Origin: Nymphaea colorata
Lineage: Eukaryota > Streptophyta > Magnoliopsida > Nymphaeales > Nymphaeaceae
Length of the DNA: 64,000 nucleotides
Assembly (NCBI RefSeq): GCF_008831285.2
Contig: NC_045140.1
Location: 20,582,370-20,646,369, forward strand
Direction: 5' to 3'
Both the position numbers and the translations under genes were made by a program. This document shows, piece by piece, positions 1-18,939 of the stretch. The stretch's first letter is position 1. The number at the start of each line of letters is the position of its first letter. A model generated the notes under the pieces. That model saw nothing but the letters and a program-made list of their open reading frames with translations, was not told where the DNA came from and made no database searches.

Positions 1-1
1 G

Positions 2-790
<789 letters not shown>

Positions 791-2427
791 ATTCTTTCTT
801 TCTTCTTGCTCCATTTGACTTTTCGTTTATTACAGATAGAGTGAGGAATTTATATTTGGTGTTTCCAAATACGTTGTTTATGGCTTATAGCTTGCCTAGT
901 TGGAGATGTTGTGAAATCCCTCTTCTGCCTAAGCTCATTTAGCCATGTAATATTATCGAAATGTTTGCATTGTATACTGTTGATGTAAGAATCGTTTGGT
1001 AATAGTTGACATTTACATGACATGAACCAATAATGAAGGCAATGTTTGCTGATTTTCTTTTTCTTTCTGCATGTCTTCTGTAAATATAGTTTTGAATGCG
1101 CATGTGCGTGAGACCTAATGTTTAGTAACCATTGCTTGTGTTTGCTTCAAATGTGAGTAAGATGTGTGCTACTTTCTGCTCCGATATCTATAATGTTTGT
1201 AAGCTTTTTCCGGGTTCTGCATGCAACAATAAGATGATCATGGGGATGTTTACAGGCGATCGTCCCTTCGCTTTTCTGTGTTCTTCGTGCAATACGCACC
1301 TGCTGATTACTGTCGTTCTAAATGCATCTTCCATTGTAGATGGTCTACTGATGTGCTTATGAGTAAGTTGCATGCATCCCGGATCTTGATAATCACTGCA
1401 ACCTTCGTTGGTTGAGCATTCAGCAACAAAGTGATTGTGTGGCATAATCTTGTGGAATGGCAAACTCATCCTGCAAATGAGAGATTTTCCTGTCAACCTA
1501 ACTGATGAGATCATGAGAGTGGTGGTGTTTGCGGATGGAAGTTCTCCAATTTCCTTATGAAAATTTGACGGAGGAAATGTGATTCACTTTAGCCGAGTTA
1601 CAGTCGCTACTTATCTCTCAGTTCCAACTGAAATCCTTTTGCCGTAAAGCCATGGGCAAAAAAGTCGCCCATCTTGCCAGTTTTCTGCTAAATGCTTGAA
1701 GAAACTTCCCTTTTCCTTACAGGAGAACAAAGGAGAAGGGTGAGCATGGGTAAACCTGGATGGCGGGGTAAGCTTAAGATCTTCAAGTTGAAAGATGGTA
1801 AGGAGTTCATTACCCAGCATGCGTCTCCACTGGCGAGAGACTGTCTAACCCAAACTCCTCAATCACAAATAAATATTTAGACATCTTCTCTTTCCACTAG
1901 TTCTCTTCATATACAGAGCCTTTTTCTCGTGCGAAAGTGGTAAAAGTCTCGTTCATAAAAGCAAGATGCCAGTCTTCTCATGAAAACGGAGCCAACCCAT
2001 CCATCTCCTACTGTTGTGGATGTCTCTTTCAAGAGAAAAAAGCTTTTCATGGATGTGGTCCATAATGGATGCAACTCTCTGGAAGCAATGTCCTACCGCA
2101 CCTTGGACAATCAACAGGTACAATGCACGGGGTAACTTGTGTATTTGAAGTGCTCGAGAAAGCAGAAAGCGATGTTTTACTGCACCTTGGCAACAAACAA
2201 ATAGGTAAAAGTGCATGAAGCAACGGATGTAATTTGTCAGGAAAATTGTCAGGGAGCCAACGCGGTTGATGCTCTGTGGATAGAGTTTGTCGTCTGACAT
2301 GTGTCTTCTGCTTTTCGCTTTTGTCTCTTTTTGCTTTCAACAGCTTTTATACTTCACAAGGAATTCCAAGTTGGTAACTTGGTAAGCGGAAGAAAGAGGA
2401 AGAGGAGACGGCAAAGGGAAAAAGGTT
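791..2427. other. GGPPS 3' UTR and spacer
   Basis: The first 250-300 bases after the stop are T-rich and probably form the 3' UTR; the poly(A) site cannot be fixed. The rest holds only short chance reading frames. A weak internal repeat of about 40 bp around 2090-2215 (both copies contain ctgcaccttgg or the close variant ccgcaccttgg) is the only structure seen. Confidence 0.5.
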
Positions 2428-2433
2428 AAAAAA
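2428..2433 (-). terminator. RNA polymerase III T-run terminator of tRNA-Asp
   Basis: Six A on the + strand (six T in the transcript) begin six bases after the tRNA 3' end, the usual Pol III stop signal and spacing. Confidence 0.8.
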
Positions 2434-2439
2434 TAGATA

Positions 2440-2511
2440 CGCCGTTGCCGGGGATCGAACCCGGGTCACCCGCGTGACAGGCGGGAATACTCACCACTAT
2501 ACTACAACGAC
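2440..2511 (-). tRNA. tRNA-Asp (anticodon GUC), nuclear type
   Basis: The reverse complement folds as a 72-nt tRNA. The acceptor strand GTCGTTG pairs with CAACGGC with one T-G wobble, and the discriminator is G. The D arm reads GTATAGTGGTGAGTATTC (A box). The anticodon stem-loop CCGCCTGTCACGCGG carries GTC. The T arm reads CCGGGTTCGATCCCCGG (B box). There is no intron and CCA is not encoded, as expected of a nuclear gene. All arms are paired, so it looks functional. It stands alone; no second copy was noticed. Confidence 0.97.
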
Positions 2512-4120
2512 TTTGATGCTCCTTGGTAACCAGTTTTACTTCAAGGCCCATTACTTCCGCTTCCCTTTGCCGATGCAAATGGCAGACTTGTGTTGGTTTT
2601 TCCTCGACTCTCCATGTATCTAACGGATCCAAAATCCAATCCATTTGGAATATCACAGCAACACTCAGAACAAGTAGTAGAGAGGGAGAGAGAAGGGGCC
2701 CGTGGCCAAGTTTGTGCCCAGCTAGTCAAATGTTCATTTCAACTCATTAAGCAAGCTCCAAACACTCTACAAACAATAAGAAGAGGCTAATCACATCCTA
2801 TGCACTTGCCATGTTACGAAAGTATGGAGATTCATATCCATCAAATTCGGCAAGAAGAGAGTCTCTCATCAAAATTTTATCTCTAAGTTGCAGTGGTGGT
2901 TTTCATCAAGCTTCAAGAAGGGACGGATTATGAGTTGTTGGCAAGTGTGGTGTAATATGGAAGCTGTGGACCGTTAGGAACAAGAAATTTTTTGAAGGAG
3001 AACCCTCCCGCTTGGATGATTTGGCAACAATGGTGTGAGCATGCAGATTGTGTCGGTCGTTTCCACTCGAGAGTTAAATTGATTAGAAAGAAGCTTTCGT
3101 GGACACGCGCGGGTTTTTTGGTGGATGACTGGCCTAACGTGCAAGATAGGGATCTATGCATTTGGATTTCAACAATGTCTATGAAGCTAAATCGGCATGA
3201 ACTTCTTTATTGTTTCTGACAACAAGGCATGGTTAAATCGGCTGGGTCGCTTTTTTGAAGGAAGACGTGTCCCCTTTTTTGGCTTTTCTATGGTGATAAG
3301 ATGTTTGTGATAGATTGACTGTTCCCCGAACCAACCCTTCTTGCTATGCTCTTTAATACTGTAAATTCCAGATAGCTTTACTGGTCATGCCTCATCTTGT
3401 ATAGCAATTTTTGCAATTGTTTTTGCCTAATAAAAGGTGGGAGGCCCATTCTCCAGCAGGTGTTTTTTTCGAAACCTCCATACACCAAGCCAAGTTACGA
3501 TTCTTCTAGTGACAGCCATACGTGCGTATAATTTCTAACAGTCTGTATTTTGCAGCTTTTAATTGGCAAACAGTTGGTATCTTATTGCTTGCAATTCTCA
3601 GTGTGGTTCCGCGTATATGATTAATAAGTTTCCTTTCATTTTTCTAGCTCTGGAAACATATACGAGTTGCTCTGAGCTCGTGTAACCTCCAAACGATGCC
3701 CCACGGATCCAACACAGATACTACCGAGATACTAGGTCCTGAGGCCAACGATGGCATTCTTCCATAATGGAAACAGAAAATTTTTATATGCCCTCTACTT
3801 ATCTGAATCGGAAAGCAATCGCAAGCGTACGAGAAACTGAATGCTTGAGAATGCATTTAGTGCATTTCTGGAGGCATAATCTAGTACAAGTCAGCCTAAC
3901 CCCAGCTTGTTTGTCAAAAAATAAAAAAGAAAACTTCCGTGTGATACATCCTGACAGGTTTATGCTACTGTCAGTCTGTCACTCATTTCGGCATGTTACG
4001 AGACGGGCATAACTTAAGAGAAGATCTGCAAGAAGAACCTGGACTGCTTCCTGGAGCTGTAAATCACCACCTCAAACACCACGCTTTCAATGTTCCAGTC
4101 AACACCTTGTGGCTCATCTA
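2512..4120. other. Spacer between tRNA-Asp and the METTL4-type gene
   Basis: No gene supported. It contains a possible LINE remnant (separate entry). Roughly 3,650-4,120 would be the 3' flank or 3' UTR of the minus-strand methyltransferase gene. Confidence 0.5.
2885..3465 (+). mobile_element. Possible decayed LINE (non-LTR) 3' fragment
   Basis: One frame near 2950-3030 reads VIWKLWTVRNKKFFEG, which resembles the IWK.RN...FEG block common near the C-terminal end of plant L1-type polyproteins and related RNase H-like remnants. The frame is closed by a stop after about 30 residues and coding-like sequence continues in another frame (CRSFP..., VKLIRKKLSW). A segment ending in taataaaaggtgggaggccc at about 3,445 could be the old 3' end. 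No target-site duplication was found. Assignment rests on one short motif; a chance frame is possible. Confidence 0.3.
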
Positions 4121-8910
<4,790 letters not shown>

Positions 8911-8941
8911 CCCTCACATTCGAACTCAGCGGGAAATCCCA

Positions 8942-8949
8942 CTTTTATA
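8942..8949 (-). promoter_or_regulatory. TATA-like box before the METTL4-type gene
   Basis: The minus strand reads TATAAAAG about 32 bases before the ATG at 8910. If used, the 5' leader would be only a few bases long, so it may be a chance match or point to a later start. Confidence 0.35.
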
Positions 8950-9141
8950 CGATGAATTCGGGTTGGATCTAACGCGGTTGACAATTGCCGGGAAAACAAG
9001 GTCCGGCGGTGACGAGGTATAACACCGTTTAATCGGTTGCTCTCAATTTCTCGTTAATGTTATTTAAATTTATTTTTCCCGAGTTTTTATACAGAACTCT
9101 TGAAAAGCAAATCATTTGGATGCGTTAAATACTTTGTCACC

Positions 9142-9211
9142 AACCTGTTAAATTCCTCTTCTCCTTTCTATCGATAAACCTGTTAAATTCCTCTTCTCCT
9201 TTCTATCGATA
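9142..9211. repeat. Perfect 2 x 35-bp tandem duplication
   Basis: The unit begins aacctgttaaattcctcttc and ends ctatcgata. The second copy starts at 9177 with no mismatch, so the duplication looks recent. Confidence 0.9.
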
Positions 9212-9889
9212 CTAAAAACGTCGTCAAGATAGTGTTTTTACTAACTTAAAATAACGCGATAGATTGATGTTTAAAACGGGGAAGTTAATTGCATCATATT
9301 TGCGATGCGTCCGGTTTGAGTTCGGTCCAAGTCTTCAAGAAGCAAATGCTGCTGTTAGAATTAGTTTTTTCAGCGGATCAGAATCAGCATCTTTACTTTA
9401 TTAGATCAATTTAAATTACTTTTCATCCAAAAACCAATAAAAAAAAATACAAGAAAGTAATTGAAAATATTAATAAATAATAAAAGTTCAACAATGCATG
9501 GCATGTGGTTCCATTAGCGGGGTTTGCCCTGATTTGATTAGAATAAACCAATTCACCCTCTCTTTCAAGTTTTACCTGATGTTGCCAATCATCTACCAAG
9601 TTTGTTTTGACAGATATTGTGATTCACTTTGCATATTGGAAAGTGATCCCATTTTTGTTGTAAATACTATCTCCATTTTTTGTTAATAAATTCCGAGGCA
9701 AACCCCGAGCATCAGTTCTCCAGACCACCCAAGGATTTAATCCAATTACTTTTATGAAGCAACCGCCTTGCCACACAGTGCGCTACAACTTTTGGGGCGC
9801 AATATTCTTTTGCCTTTGGATATGAACTCGGTTCACTTCAAAAATGAGAAGTCGAAAGGCCAATGATTAGGGATGACAACAGATCGAAT

Positions 9890-10290
9890 AGATCCTTAAT
9901 CATATCCGACTTTTTTTATATTCACATATTTGGATTCAAATTTGAATAAAGAAAATTCGTATCGGAATCCAAATCCAAAATCTGATTTTACAATCCAAAT
10001 CCAATCCGAATCCGATTTTTATATTTATATCCGAATCCGAATTTTAAAACGGTCAATTTTCAAAATTTAATAGCATTTGATATAGGATATTTGTCTAAAA
10101 ATGAATCTGATCTGAACCTATATCCGAATCTGGTCGAATATTTATGCATATCCGAATCCGATTGGATGTCATTTATTAAATCCAAATTCGATCCGATTTC
10201 TTAATTGAATATTAATTTTTTTTTTTTCATATCCAGTTTTTTTGAGATCGGATATCCGATTCAAATCGGATATATTAATATCCCTTCCAA
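9890..10290. repeat. Degenerate ATCCGAATCCGAT-type low-complexity repeat
   Basis: Variants of (a)tccgaatccgat, tccaaatcc and tcggatat recur on both strands over about 400 bp. No fixed period, terminal repeats or coding content were seen. Such blocks occur inside old plant transposons, but the family cannot be told here. Confidence 0.6.
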
Positions 10291-11489
10291 TGGTGAGCCT
10301 CCAGTTAGTGAAGTGTTGTACTAACGCCATCGCCTTAGGTGCTAATGCTGAGGCAAGGACGCTCCATGTTATCTTTATATAAAAAGCAATCAACCGAGTT
10401 CTGGACCGATCAGCGCACGGTGGGGTTTAGGTCCACACTGATCTATAGTATTAGAAAAACCAAGTAGGTTTGGAGAACCAGATCTGATCGATTTTTCCTT
10501 TTCTAAACATTCTGCATCAGAAAATTGCAGACCTTAGTCCAAGATTTGATCAAACTTCAGTAATGGAACAGGAGTAAAGATGGATCCAGCTTGGACCTCC
10601 ATCTGAACATGAGATCTGGATCATCTCCATTGTACCGTCTGGGTCAGGTTGGGGCCGAACCGAACACATCGACACCCCAGTTGCAATGTTTTGTTACGGA
10701 CGGTAAAGTGCAATCGTGGTTCCAACTCCACCATTCATTCAACTTGGGACCATGGTGGTTGCAACAACTCAACTATTTCAGCCACCTTTTATGTTTAGGA
10801 CCGCTCGACTGAGAGATGCTCGGCTGATAACCGCCTTTATACGACTTACTTCTCTACCGTTCTCATGAAAAGCGGACCATTTCTTAGTTCCATCTACTTT
10901 TGAACTTAACCATGCTCTTTCCTCTTCCATAATTTCCAAGAGCGCGTTACAAGAAAGCGGGAAGAACCATTCATGATACGAACTGTAAGCAAATTTTATT
11001 TTCGTATGGATATATCAACTCTTTTCGTTCCTAATTTTCTGGGTTTTATTATTCTTTTTCTCATACTTCTGTCGAATTAAGTTGGTACCATGTAATTGGT
11101 TGATATTTTTTGTGGTTGATATTTGCTCATTCTGCATGAATTGAAGAAACATTGATCTTCTGTATTTGATCATGAGGGTTAAGAATCATGAAGAAACCCT
11201 GTTGATTGCATGGACAACCTTATCCGAAAGAGGAAATCATCCAACTGATCACAATTTTGTTTGATAGTTTGGCTAGACAAATCTCCGGGGTACGAAGTTG
11301 GCCAATATCTTTTGGCAGCTGAATTCCGAGGAAAAGCAAACAAAATTCCAGCAAGGAAACAAGATCAGAAATTATTAGAACAAACAAAATAACTTGTCTT
11401 GGTGCAGGCACATGGGTGTCAGAGTCGTTGTCTACGCGCGCACATGCACATATGTATAGATTAAAGAGAGGGAGAGAAACATTTACGCA

Positions 11490-11491
<2 letters not shown>

Positions 11492-11548
<57 letters not shown>
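11492..11548. repeat. (TA)n microsatellite
   Basis: An uninterrupted TA run of about 57 bp. Confidence 0.95.
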
Positions 11549-11550
<2 letters not shown>

Positions 11551-14487
11551 GGCAAGTGGGGCTGTGTTTGAACATTTGATTTCACATTCAATTTTATAGA
11601 ATTGTAATTATCCGTATAGGTTTCCATGTCTCTTTTCCTCTTTTCCACAGCAAAAAAGTGATCTCTCTCACTCTAGCCAGATTCTGGTATCAAATCATTC
11701 AAATTGAAGAGTAATTGGACGACAATGGGGCCTGTTTGAGAACAGTTCAATACTTAGTCCGACGCAATTGCCACTAGAAGAATTGGTTTACTGTCAAGGA
11801 AATAAAAGATGTCGAGATTGTGATGGTTAGGAATCTGCAGCGTTCATTAGTTCAGAGTCCAGACCCTTTAGACAACCATTAAATTTTTTATATAAGCAGT
11901 AACAAGACGTACAAGACAAACATGATACCTCTAACACTTTCTTCAGAACAATCAATCTTCGTTTTTTACAATTATATCTGAAAAATGTGGCCACAACACA
12001 ACCCAGTAACCTTCCAAAACTTTTCTAGCTCTAACGTCTACTGTCTGTCATATCTATGATCTATATACTGCGATAGTTGTTTCTTATCTGTGCTTGAAGG
12101 AGACCAAGCAATACACAAATGCTAGGAGTGCCCAACAAGTTCTTGAAACTTCAACTTTTAGAAGGAAGTGCCTTGAGAAAATGTAAAAATTTTGCAAGAT
12201 GGACGGGGAATCTAGTTTCCTATTGGATTGAGCACTTCCCATTAGCTGGTTTAAGTCTCCAATTTATAGTTTTCTCATGCACCTGATTTCTCAGTCCTGG
12301 ATTAAAAATAGCATTGATCAACATCACAACATGAGATAACAGACTGATTCTATTCTTCCCGTTTCACTTGCCTCCTCCAAAGTCCAGTTCACTTTCATGG
12401 ACAGACGTGGGAGTAAAGTGTTCCAGTAGTTCAACAACAAGGAAGAACTTACGATGCAGTGCCTAGGAAAGACGAAGAGAATAACAGTGCATCGACCTCC
12501 AGTCACAGTTGGTAATTTAAGATTCACTACTCTCTCCATATGACTGGTCTGTGACATGTATGTGTTTCAAATGAGTGCCTTATACATGCAACACCGTCTG
12601 TCTACATCAAAAGAAATTTTTTGTGGTTCATACCTGCTTTTGAGTGCTAGTGATCATTGCTTCAGACCGTGTGTCTGGTTTAGTAAGACTGAAGAGGGAT
12701 TTGATGAAGCTAAATGCACCTTTTCCAATATACAGTTCCCATTTAATCAAATAGAATTGATGAAAAAAGGAGTTATTAATTCGTGTTGCTTAATATATAC
12801 AATGTTGATTATGTTTCACTTCTAAGATACGTGAAACCGAACAAGTGGAAAACCATTACACATTCTTAACTAAACATCAATCCATATGTTTATCTCACAC
12901 TTGGTGAGAAATTCAAGGATATGCATAAGGATAAAGTACATTTACGTTTATTCAAATGCGTAGGCGAATGTCATGATCTTTCTGTCCACAAGGCATTTGC
13001 AGGGAAACAGACCCTCAAGATTAGTGCCTCAACAAGCAGAGCAGAAACCAATTTTTTGTGTATTTAATCACTATGGTGCAAATTAAAGCAATTGAAGAGT
13101 CATCATTGATGGGCATGGTATTGCACAGTGGAGCACAGATATGAAGCAACTTGCCCTAAACGAGACCAGAAATCTATGATCCAAAACGATACATCCCTTA
13201 GTGGATCCATTCAATTAGAATTCAGATGTAAATTAGGTGACAGCATGACTGAAGAAGGAAAATGAAGCCGTGGCACACCGTTTGAAAGACCAAACATTGC
13301 CTATCTAGGTCAAGGTGCAGCATAAAATTCACTCCCCCCCTCCCCATCTTTCAAAAAAAAGTCGTTGCTTACAAGCCCATCTATGTATAGGAAAACTAAA
13401 AGTTGCAAATTTTCACTTACCTAAGAGGTCATGTCCTAGTTGTAATTGTTCTCTCCAATTTCAGGTACCTTCAGCTTGTGGTCATAGACAGACAGCCTTA
13501 ATAATTCCACAATAGTAGCTGAATGTTATTGCTTCTAAGCTTATTTGCAGATGGAAAAGATGAAAGCTGCAATCTCACACTGAATAATGAGGCCATATCC
13601 CAACTCTCTGTTTCCTCCAAGTGCAAAAATGATTGACGGGATTTGCACATTGCTACTTATCTTCAGAGTTTCACAAGAAAAATCCAGTTGTCAATCTTTC
13701 CCTCTTGGGTATGGGTCACCAATTGGCGGACACACACATGTTCCTCTCTTGAAGGGCATCTACAACATTCTGGTCCTTTTAGGGTTTTAAAGGAGGGTCA
13801 TTCGAGTAGAATCAGATGGTAGCTAAAAGGCAGATTCATGTTTTGCAACATTTTGAGGCCATATTCCTATCTAGAAATACTGAAGAGATTATATCCCTCA
13901 GAGGGATTATCGTGAAAAGAAAGAACATACATTTTCTTGCTTTTCTCCTTGCCTCGTTTATCCTGTGACAGAGGAACACATGATCCTTCACAAGTTGGTC
14001 CCCCAAATTAGAAGATTTATCTCACACGATTTCTTTTCATGTTTTAGGTTTTGAAACTTCTTTCTTTTAAAGTTTGCCTTTAACATATATTTTCAGGAGC
14101 CGTCAGTCTACAAGAACAAGCATCACAAAGAATCATGTCAACAGCCCCATGCTTGGTAATGAAAAGAAGCAATTTAGATGTGATGAAGCATAAAAAGTTG
14201 GAGATGCAGCAGGCAAAGACCAAGAACAAGCAAAAACAGGATAAGTTCAGTACATTATGCATATTACTTGCCCAACAAATAACACAAAAATTCAAAGTAG
14301 CTCATAATTGGAAACAAGAACATTATTACAGTTGTCCAAGACAACCTTGGATATATATTTAACTTCATGACCTTTATGCTTAAATAACGCAGTGAGATCT
14401 CATGCATGGTAGCTGCAGTACCTCAATGTGTGGGGCAAATGAGGAAGAAGATTGCATTAGAACCAAGATATATTGGGAGCATCATCT

Positions 14488-15609
14488 TTAGCCTGGATTT
14501 TTTATAATTCTCTGTATGACCACTGTTCTTGCCCGCAATATATCCCTGCTACATCTATCTGCCTGTTGTTCCAGATCTTCGATACTCTTCATAAATGCTG
14601 CCAATCTCTTCTTTATCTCATCAATCCTCAAATTAATTGCATCCTGCCCTGCATTCTCCCGTAGGGAGAAATCAATATTCTGCAATATCGATTCTAGCTC
14701 ATTTTCTAGTTTACCAATGAGGAGACGAATATTGTCAAGATCCTTGATAGCAATATAAGTTCCTGTTTGCATTGAATGGATGAGCTCTTTCTGCCCTTTA
14801 ACAGCATCCTCATAGCGTTTCCATAAAGAATCAACCCATTTCCCCATTGATCCTAAGGGTATCGAAGTAGCAGATGCCAATGCTGCAGCAATAGGAGGAG
14901 CGGACATGGCTGCAGCAACGACTGAACAGATTAAAACAGCTGCCAAGGCAGCCACAAATATAATGGAAGACACTCTTCTCCACACTTTCACTCTTTTTAG
15001 CTTCTTATCAAGCTGGCTCTTCCGTGCCTGCAACTTCTCCAACATCAAAACTTGTTGTGTATAGACAGATTGGAAAAGTTTAAAGAATTCTTCAGTAAAC
15101 GGGCTCTCAGCAGCCCTAAAGCTTCTCAGTTCCTCTAATGTCCTCTGGTACCATCCTTCTTCTGTTTCATGAGACTGCTGTAGAGAGACCTGGATTATCA
15201 ATTGGCTATCTCTGGCACGTTTCAAGCAATTTTCAAGTGATGTGCAGAAATCTAGTGTCTGCAAACTGTTGTCAAAGTACTCCTCAACCAGGTCAAAGAG
15301 ATCTTGACTGTTCCAGATATCCTTTCTACACTCCAAAATCACTTTAACAACCTCTTGATTCATTTCAAGGAGACATCCAGTTATCTCCTTCAGTGAATCA
15401 AAAGAAAGAGCTCTAACCTCAACCCCGTTAGCTATACTATTAATTGCCCGGTTGGTACGCACTTGCAATGTACTATCAAATGTCCGCAGGGTTGGATCAA
15501 GCTGGCAAGCAGCTTCATAAGAATTCAGTTCAGATGCAATGTGTAAATTGCCATTGATCGGAATGTTCTGAGGTGGTTCCCCTCCCCTTTTGCTAAATTG
15601 GCTTCCCAT
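14488..15609 (-). CDS. UPF0496 (DUF677, At14a-like) family protein
   Basis: A single coding exon of 373 residues. The start chosen is the ATG at 15609, giving [10 protein letters not shown], which fits an N-myristoylation signal (Gly2, Ser6, Lys7) and matches the family's usual length; the frame opens 11 codons further upstream without an AUG. Visible features are [19 protein letters not shown] near the N-terminus, the [19 protein letters not shown] block, a long helical stretch, then a basic [11 protein letters not shown] followed by a hydrophobic alanine-rich segment (about residues 220-260, one or two membrane helices) and a C-terminal coiled-coil-like region with heptad-like LIGKLENEL. 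The family is plant-specific and poorly understood; At14a members were described as plasma-membrane and cytoplasmic proteins with integrin-like features. Function here is not inferred further. The frame is intact. Confidence 0.9.
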   Translation of the reverse strand: MGSQFSKRGGEPPQNIPINGNLHIASELNSYEAACQLDPTLRTFDSTLQVRTNRAINSIANGVEVRALSFDSLKEITGCLLEMNQEVVKVILECRKDIWNSQDLFDLVEEYFDNSLQTLDFCTSLENCLKRARDSQLIIQVSLQQSHETEEGWYQRTLEELRSFRAAESPFTEEFFKLFQSVYTQQVLMLEKLQARKSQLDKKLKRVKVWRRVSSIIFVAALAAVLICSVVAAAMSAPPIAAALASATSIPLGSMGKWVDSLWKRYEDAVKGQKELIHSMQTGTYIAIKDLDNIRLLIGKLENELESILQNIDFSLRENAGQDAINLRIDEIKKRLAAFMKSIEDLEQQADRCSRDILRARTVVIQRIIKNPG

Positions 15610-16640
15610 TGAAGCAAAATAGCCTTGTTGCAGCCTCTTCACTCACTGTCAAAACAATTATAAGAGAAAAAAACCATCAGTTTGAAGCTCCTTTGCAGCT
15701 TGGTAAGATAGCAATTTGAATTTAGAAGATGTTCGTTACAAACTAATTGCTTGGTCTTGAAATCACATCCGAAAGAAAAAGGATGTTCTTGAACACCTTT
15801 TCCCCCTTTTCTTTACATAGATTACAAAAGGTTTCAGGAAAAGACCTACACAAAAATCTCAAGCAACATACAACCTAATTCCTGATAATGAGCAACCGTT
15901 CGATGTCAGGTGCTTTTTGAGCTTACTTTCAGTTGAACAACGTCGCCATTTGAAAAAATGCCATAACCTCAATGTTCAATAACTTCACAACCACACCCAC
16001 CACAAAACACCCCCGACACCCACACCCCCCCACCCAACAAAAAAAGAAAAAAAGCCACCAACATCCCAAAAAAAATTGAAAAAACGATTGGGGGGAATGA
16101 CTGAAGAATCATGCAACAGAGTTTTAAAAAAAAAAAATTGTGTATAATTGTTCAATAAATAGATGCCCTATGAAATGGAAGAATCCAAGGACCAAAGCAC
16201 ATTCACAAACCGAAGATCGCGATTCAACCCCCAAAAAAAGCATCGATTAAGGATTAAAAAAACACCTCCAACGTGAATCATGCAAATCCAGAAAAGGGAA
16301 ATTGCAGCTATCACCAGCATAGAGAAATAGGAAAATGAAAGAAGACTTACGAGTCTGTAGAGCTCAAGGCAGATTGGTAATGGAAAGTAGTAGTGCTGAA
16401 AAAATAAAATCAAGATGAGGAAGAAAGCAAATGCAACTTTCAGAGCAATGTGGTAACACAGAGGATGATACGAGAGAGAGAAGGAGATATACAGGAAAGC
16501 AGGCGGTGGAGCTCAGGGAAAAACTTGCACGCATAGAGGAAAAAGAGGAGAGAGAAAAGGGGGAAGGAATGCACGGAAATACCTGAGCAAGCAACTCTTT
16601 CTCTGCCTGCCACCCTCACACTTTTAACGCGGGAAGCAAG
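15610..16640 (-). other. 5' leader of the UPF0496 gene with a likely 5' UTR intron
   Basis: On the minus strand CTC|GTAAGTCTTC at 16351/16350 is a good donor, and TTTTGACAG|TGAGTG at 15646/15645 is a good acceptor 36 bases before the ATG, giving a 705-bp intron. The upstream leader (about 16351-16640) is pyrimidine-rich on the minus strand (CTTTCTCTCTCTCG and similar). The transcription start is not fixed. Confidence 0.6.
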
Positions 16641-18875
16641 GGTCAACAGGAGCCCCACAAAGAAGCGAACAGCTAACAGAAGCTACACCACGACACTCCT
16701 CACCTCCCCTCTCCTCCTCTCACGTATCGCCATTATCAAACATATGCACTTCTCACGACACGGGTTCCCTCTCTCACCAAATATTCTGCTTCAGCCCGAA
16801 ATGTCCAGCACCATTTTCCAACTAGGGCATTTTCAAGATCACAAGCCACTTAACTGTTACATGTAGAAGAAGTGTTTTAGAAGAAAAACTTCTCATACAT
16901 GTCCAAATTGTTGGCTGCAACCGAAATGCAAACTTAAGTTTCTGAGCTTCCCATAAGAAAAAGTTTACGTCGTTTTCCGTGATTGCTTAAGAGCCTAAAC
17001 CCGAGGCTTGAGATTATCCTCAGAAAAGCCCAAAGATTTTAGGTTCCCAAGGTAGGTGGTTTCATTTTTTTTTCCAAAACTTTAGACTGATCCCCATATT
17101 CAAAGCCTAGTCAGTCATGATCCTTCAAGGTTAGAATCCGGTAACAAAACATGTCCAAGTTTAGGTGAAGAAGCAATCTAGTCAATGTCTTACCATAAAC
17201 AGTGATAGATCTTGGGTAGTTTATGAGCAAAACTTGAAGTCCGTATGAAAATTATCTCAAAATGTGTGGGAGAAAGTACATTTCCGGAAAGCGACAATCA
17301 GCAATGCATCTTACCAGTGGACCTTGACTTACCTAACCAAGCATGGACGATCATTCTCGGACTCTTCCGGATTCAATCCAATCCGACCCTTTAAGAGAGC
17401 CCTGCTGCATGGCTTAATGAAGCCATTTCTCTACTGGAGTTGGAGCTCTCAGCAGGGAGGCGCGTGCCTATCTGCACAGACCTGGTCAACACGGACCGGT
17501 TGTGACGCGATTTTTTCCATACCTGAAATGGATCGCCGACCCAAACCGAATGCTACCAGGATTAAGGATCCGAATACCCGAAGAGGATATTTTTGTTATA
17601 TTTGAAGGTTTATCGGCCCAAAAGTAGGAGAGTTGGCGGGTTGGCAGGGTCGACGAAATTGCTTCGGACACGTGTCGGCGGTTACTAGCGGTCTCTTTGT
17701 TACTCACGTCATAACGACGTCACGATCTAACGGCAGGAAAGTCTTTCGTGGCGGCCAACCAAGCTTCAAAATTTCAAAATCAGTCCTCATCCATTCCCCC
17801 TTTTTTTTTAATTCGTCTTCATTTTTGCCAATTTTATTTTCACTGTGAGTAGCCAAATATATATTTTTTACTTGGACGTTACTTCACAATCAAGGTAATT
17901 GATTGTCTTTACTAAGGTTCAAAGCATTAACTTTTCGTATTGGAAATAATAAAGTCAACAAACTTAAACCATCAAGGTCCGTACTAACTGGTATTTTTAT
18001 ATCTGATGATTGGACAAGCTTTACAACAAGATAGAACATAGGAGGTATAAAGGTATGACATTTAAGGATTTTGTGTTGAATGTGGTTTCCCTAAATAAAC
18101 ATTGAATCTAGTATTTCTATTTGCTCATATGAGATTAAAGTGCAAGTTCTTACTTTCCCATCTACTTTTCAAATTTGATTCAAGGCGTAAGTACTTAAAC
18201 TTGTACTTCCGCAAAACCAGAAATTTTAGCTAATAGGCACTAATAGTTTAAATTTTAAACTTTTACACTTATATATAAATAAGTAAACGTTAAGAGGGGA
18301 AATGCATATATAGGTATGGCAATTTACGTGGGCTGGTGTGGGCAATTGCCCACATGATCAGCCCAAACCAGAGCTACAAATTTAACTTAGGAATAAGCAT
18401 GTTTCTGAATATACCCGACAGCATAAATCAAAACAGAGCTACAAATTTAACTTAGGGTGGGTATAAATTCCGAGGCAGTAGATGGTTTTTAGGCCAAATG
18501 TTTTTAAAATTTTAACCAATCAAGTAACCTTTTGTGTGAGAAACTTAAGAATATAGACTATGCAAATAAATGATAACCACAATGACATGTTGACGTCTCC
18601 CCCAAGAATAACCTTCCTTAAAAGAGATGGTTGTCCTCTTTTCTCACATGCTGCATTTTATGGGTATGATTAAGACCTAGAAAGATAGCACTACGCATAT
18701 AGAGATTGTCGTATAAAACCTTTCAAGGGCTCCATTGTTCGCCCTACTATATATTCATTCATACATATATATATATATATATATGTAATTCTCATCTGAT
18801 TTATGCAAATACGTACAAGCAACGAGACCTTTTATTCATTATCACGAGCCTTACAGGCTACTAATATTATTCACC
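16641..18875. other. Spacer
   Basis: No gene supported. It includes promoter sequence of the UPF0496 gene near 16,650-16,800, one of the dispersed palindromes (18337-18354), a 25-bp direct repeat (cagagctacaaatttaactt at about 18368 and again about 66 bp later) and a TA run near 18,765-18,785. Confidence 0.5.
18337..18354. repeat. Dispersed perfect palindrome TGTGGGCAATTGCCCACA
   Basis: A perfect 18-bp inverted repeat. Close variants recur at 37019-37038, 38383-38404 and 58815-58834, and a weaker one near 36,393. Confidence 0.75.
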
Positions 18876-18939
18876 TTAGATCACTGCCAACATCATAGAC
18901 AATGCAGACGTTAGATAGGAGATCCACGTTTCGATATAT

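Larger units (their letters stand above)
8950..14487. other. Repeat-bearing spacer
   Basis: No protein or RNA gene supported over 5.5 kb. It holds a perfect 35-bp tandem duplication (9142-9211), a degenerate ATCCGAAT-rich block (9890-10290) and a long TA run (11492-11548). All reading frames are short (at most 89 codons) and without recognisable motifs. The last few hundred bases probably contain the 3' UTR of the UPF0496 gene. Confidence 0.6.

Noticed and set aside
2426-2656. Minus-strand 76-codon frame ending ACHAGDPGSIPGNGVSIF
   Set aside because: The end of this frame is a translation of the tRNA-Asp gene.
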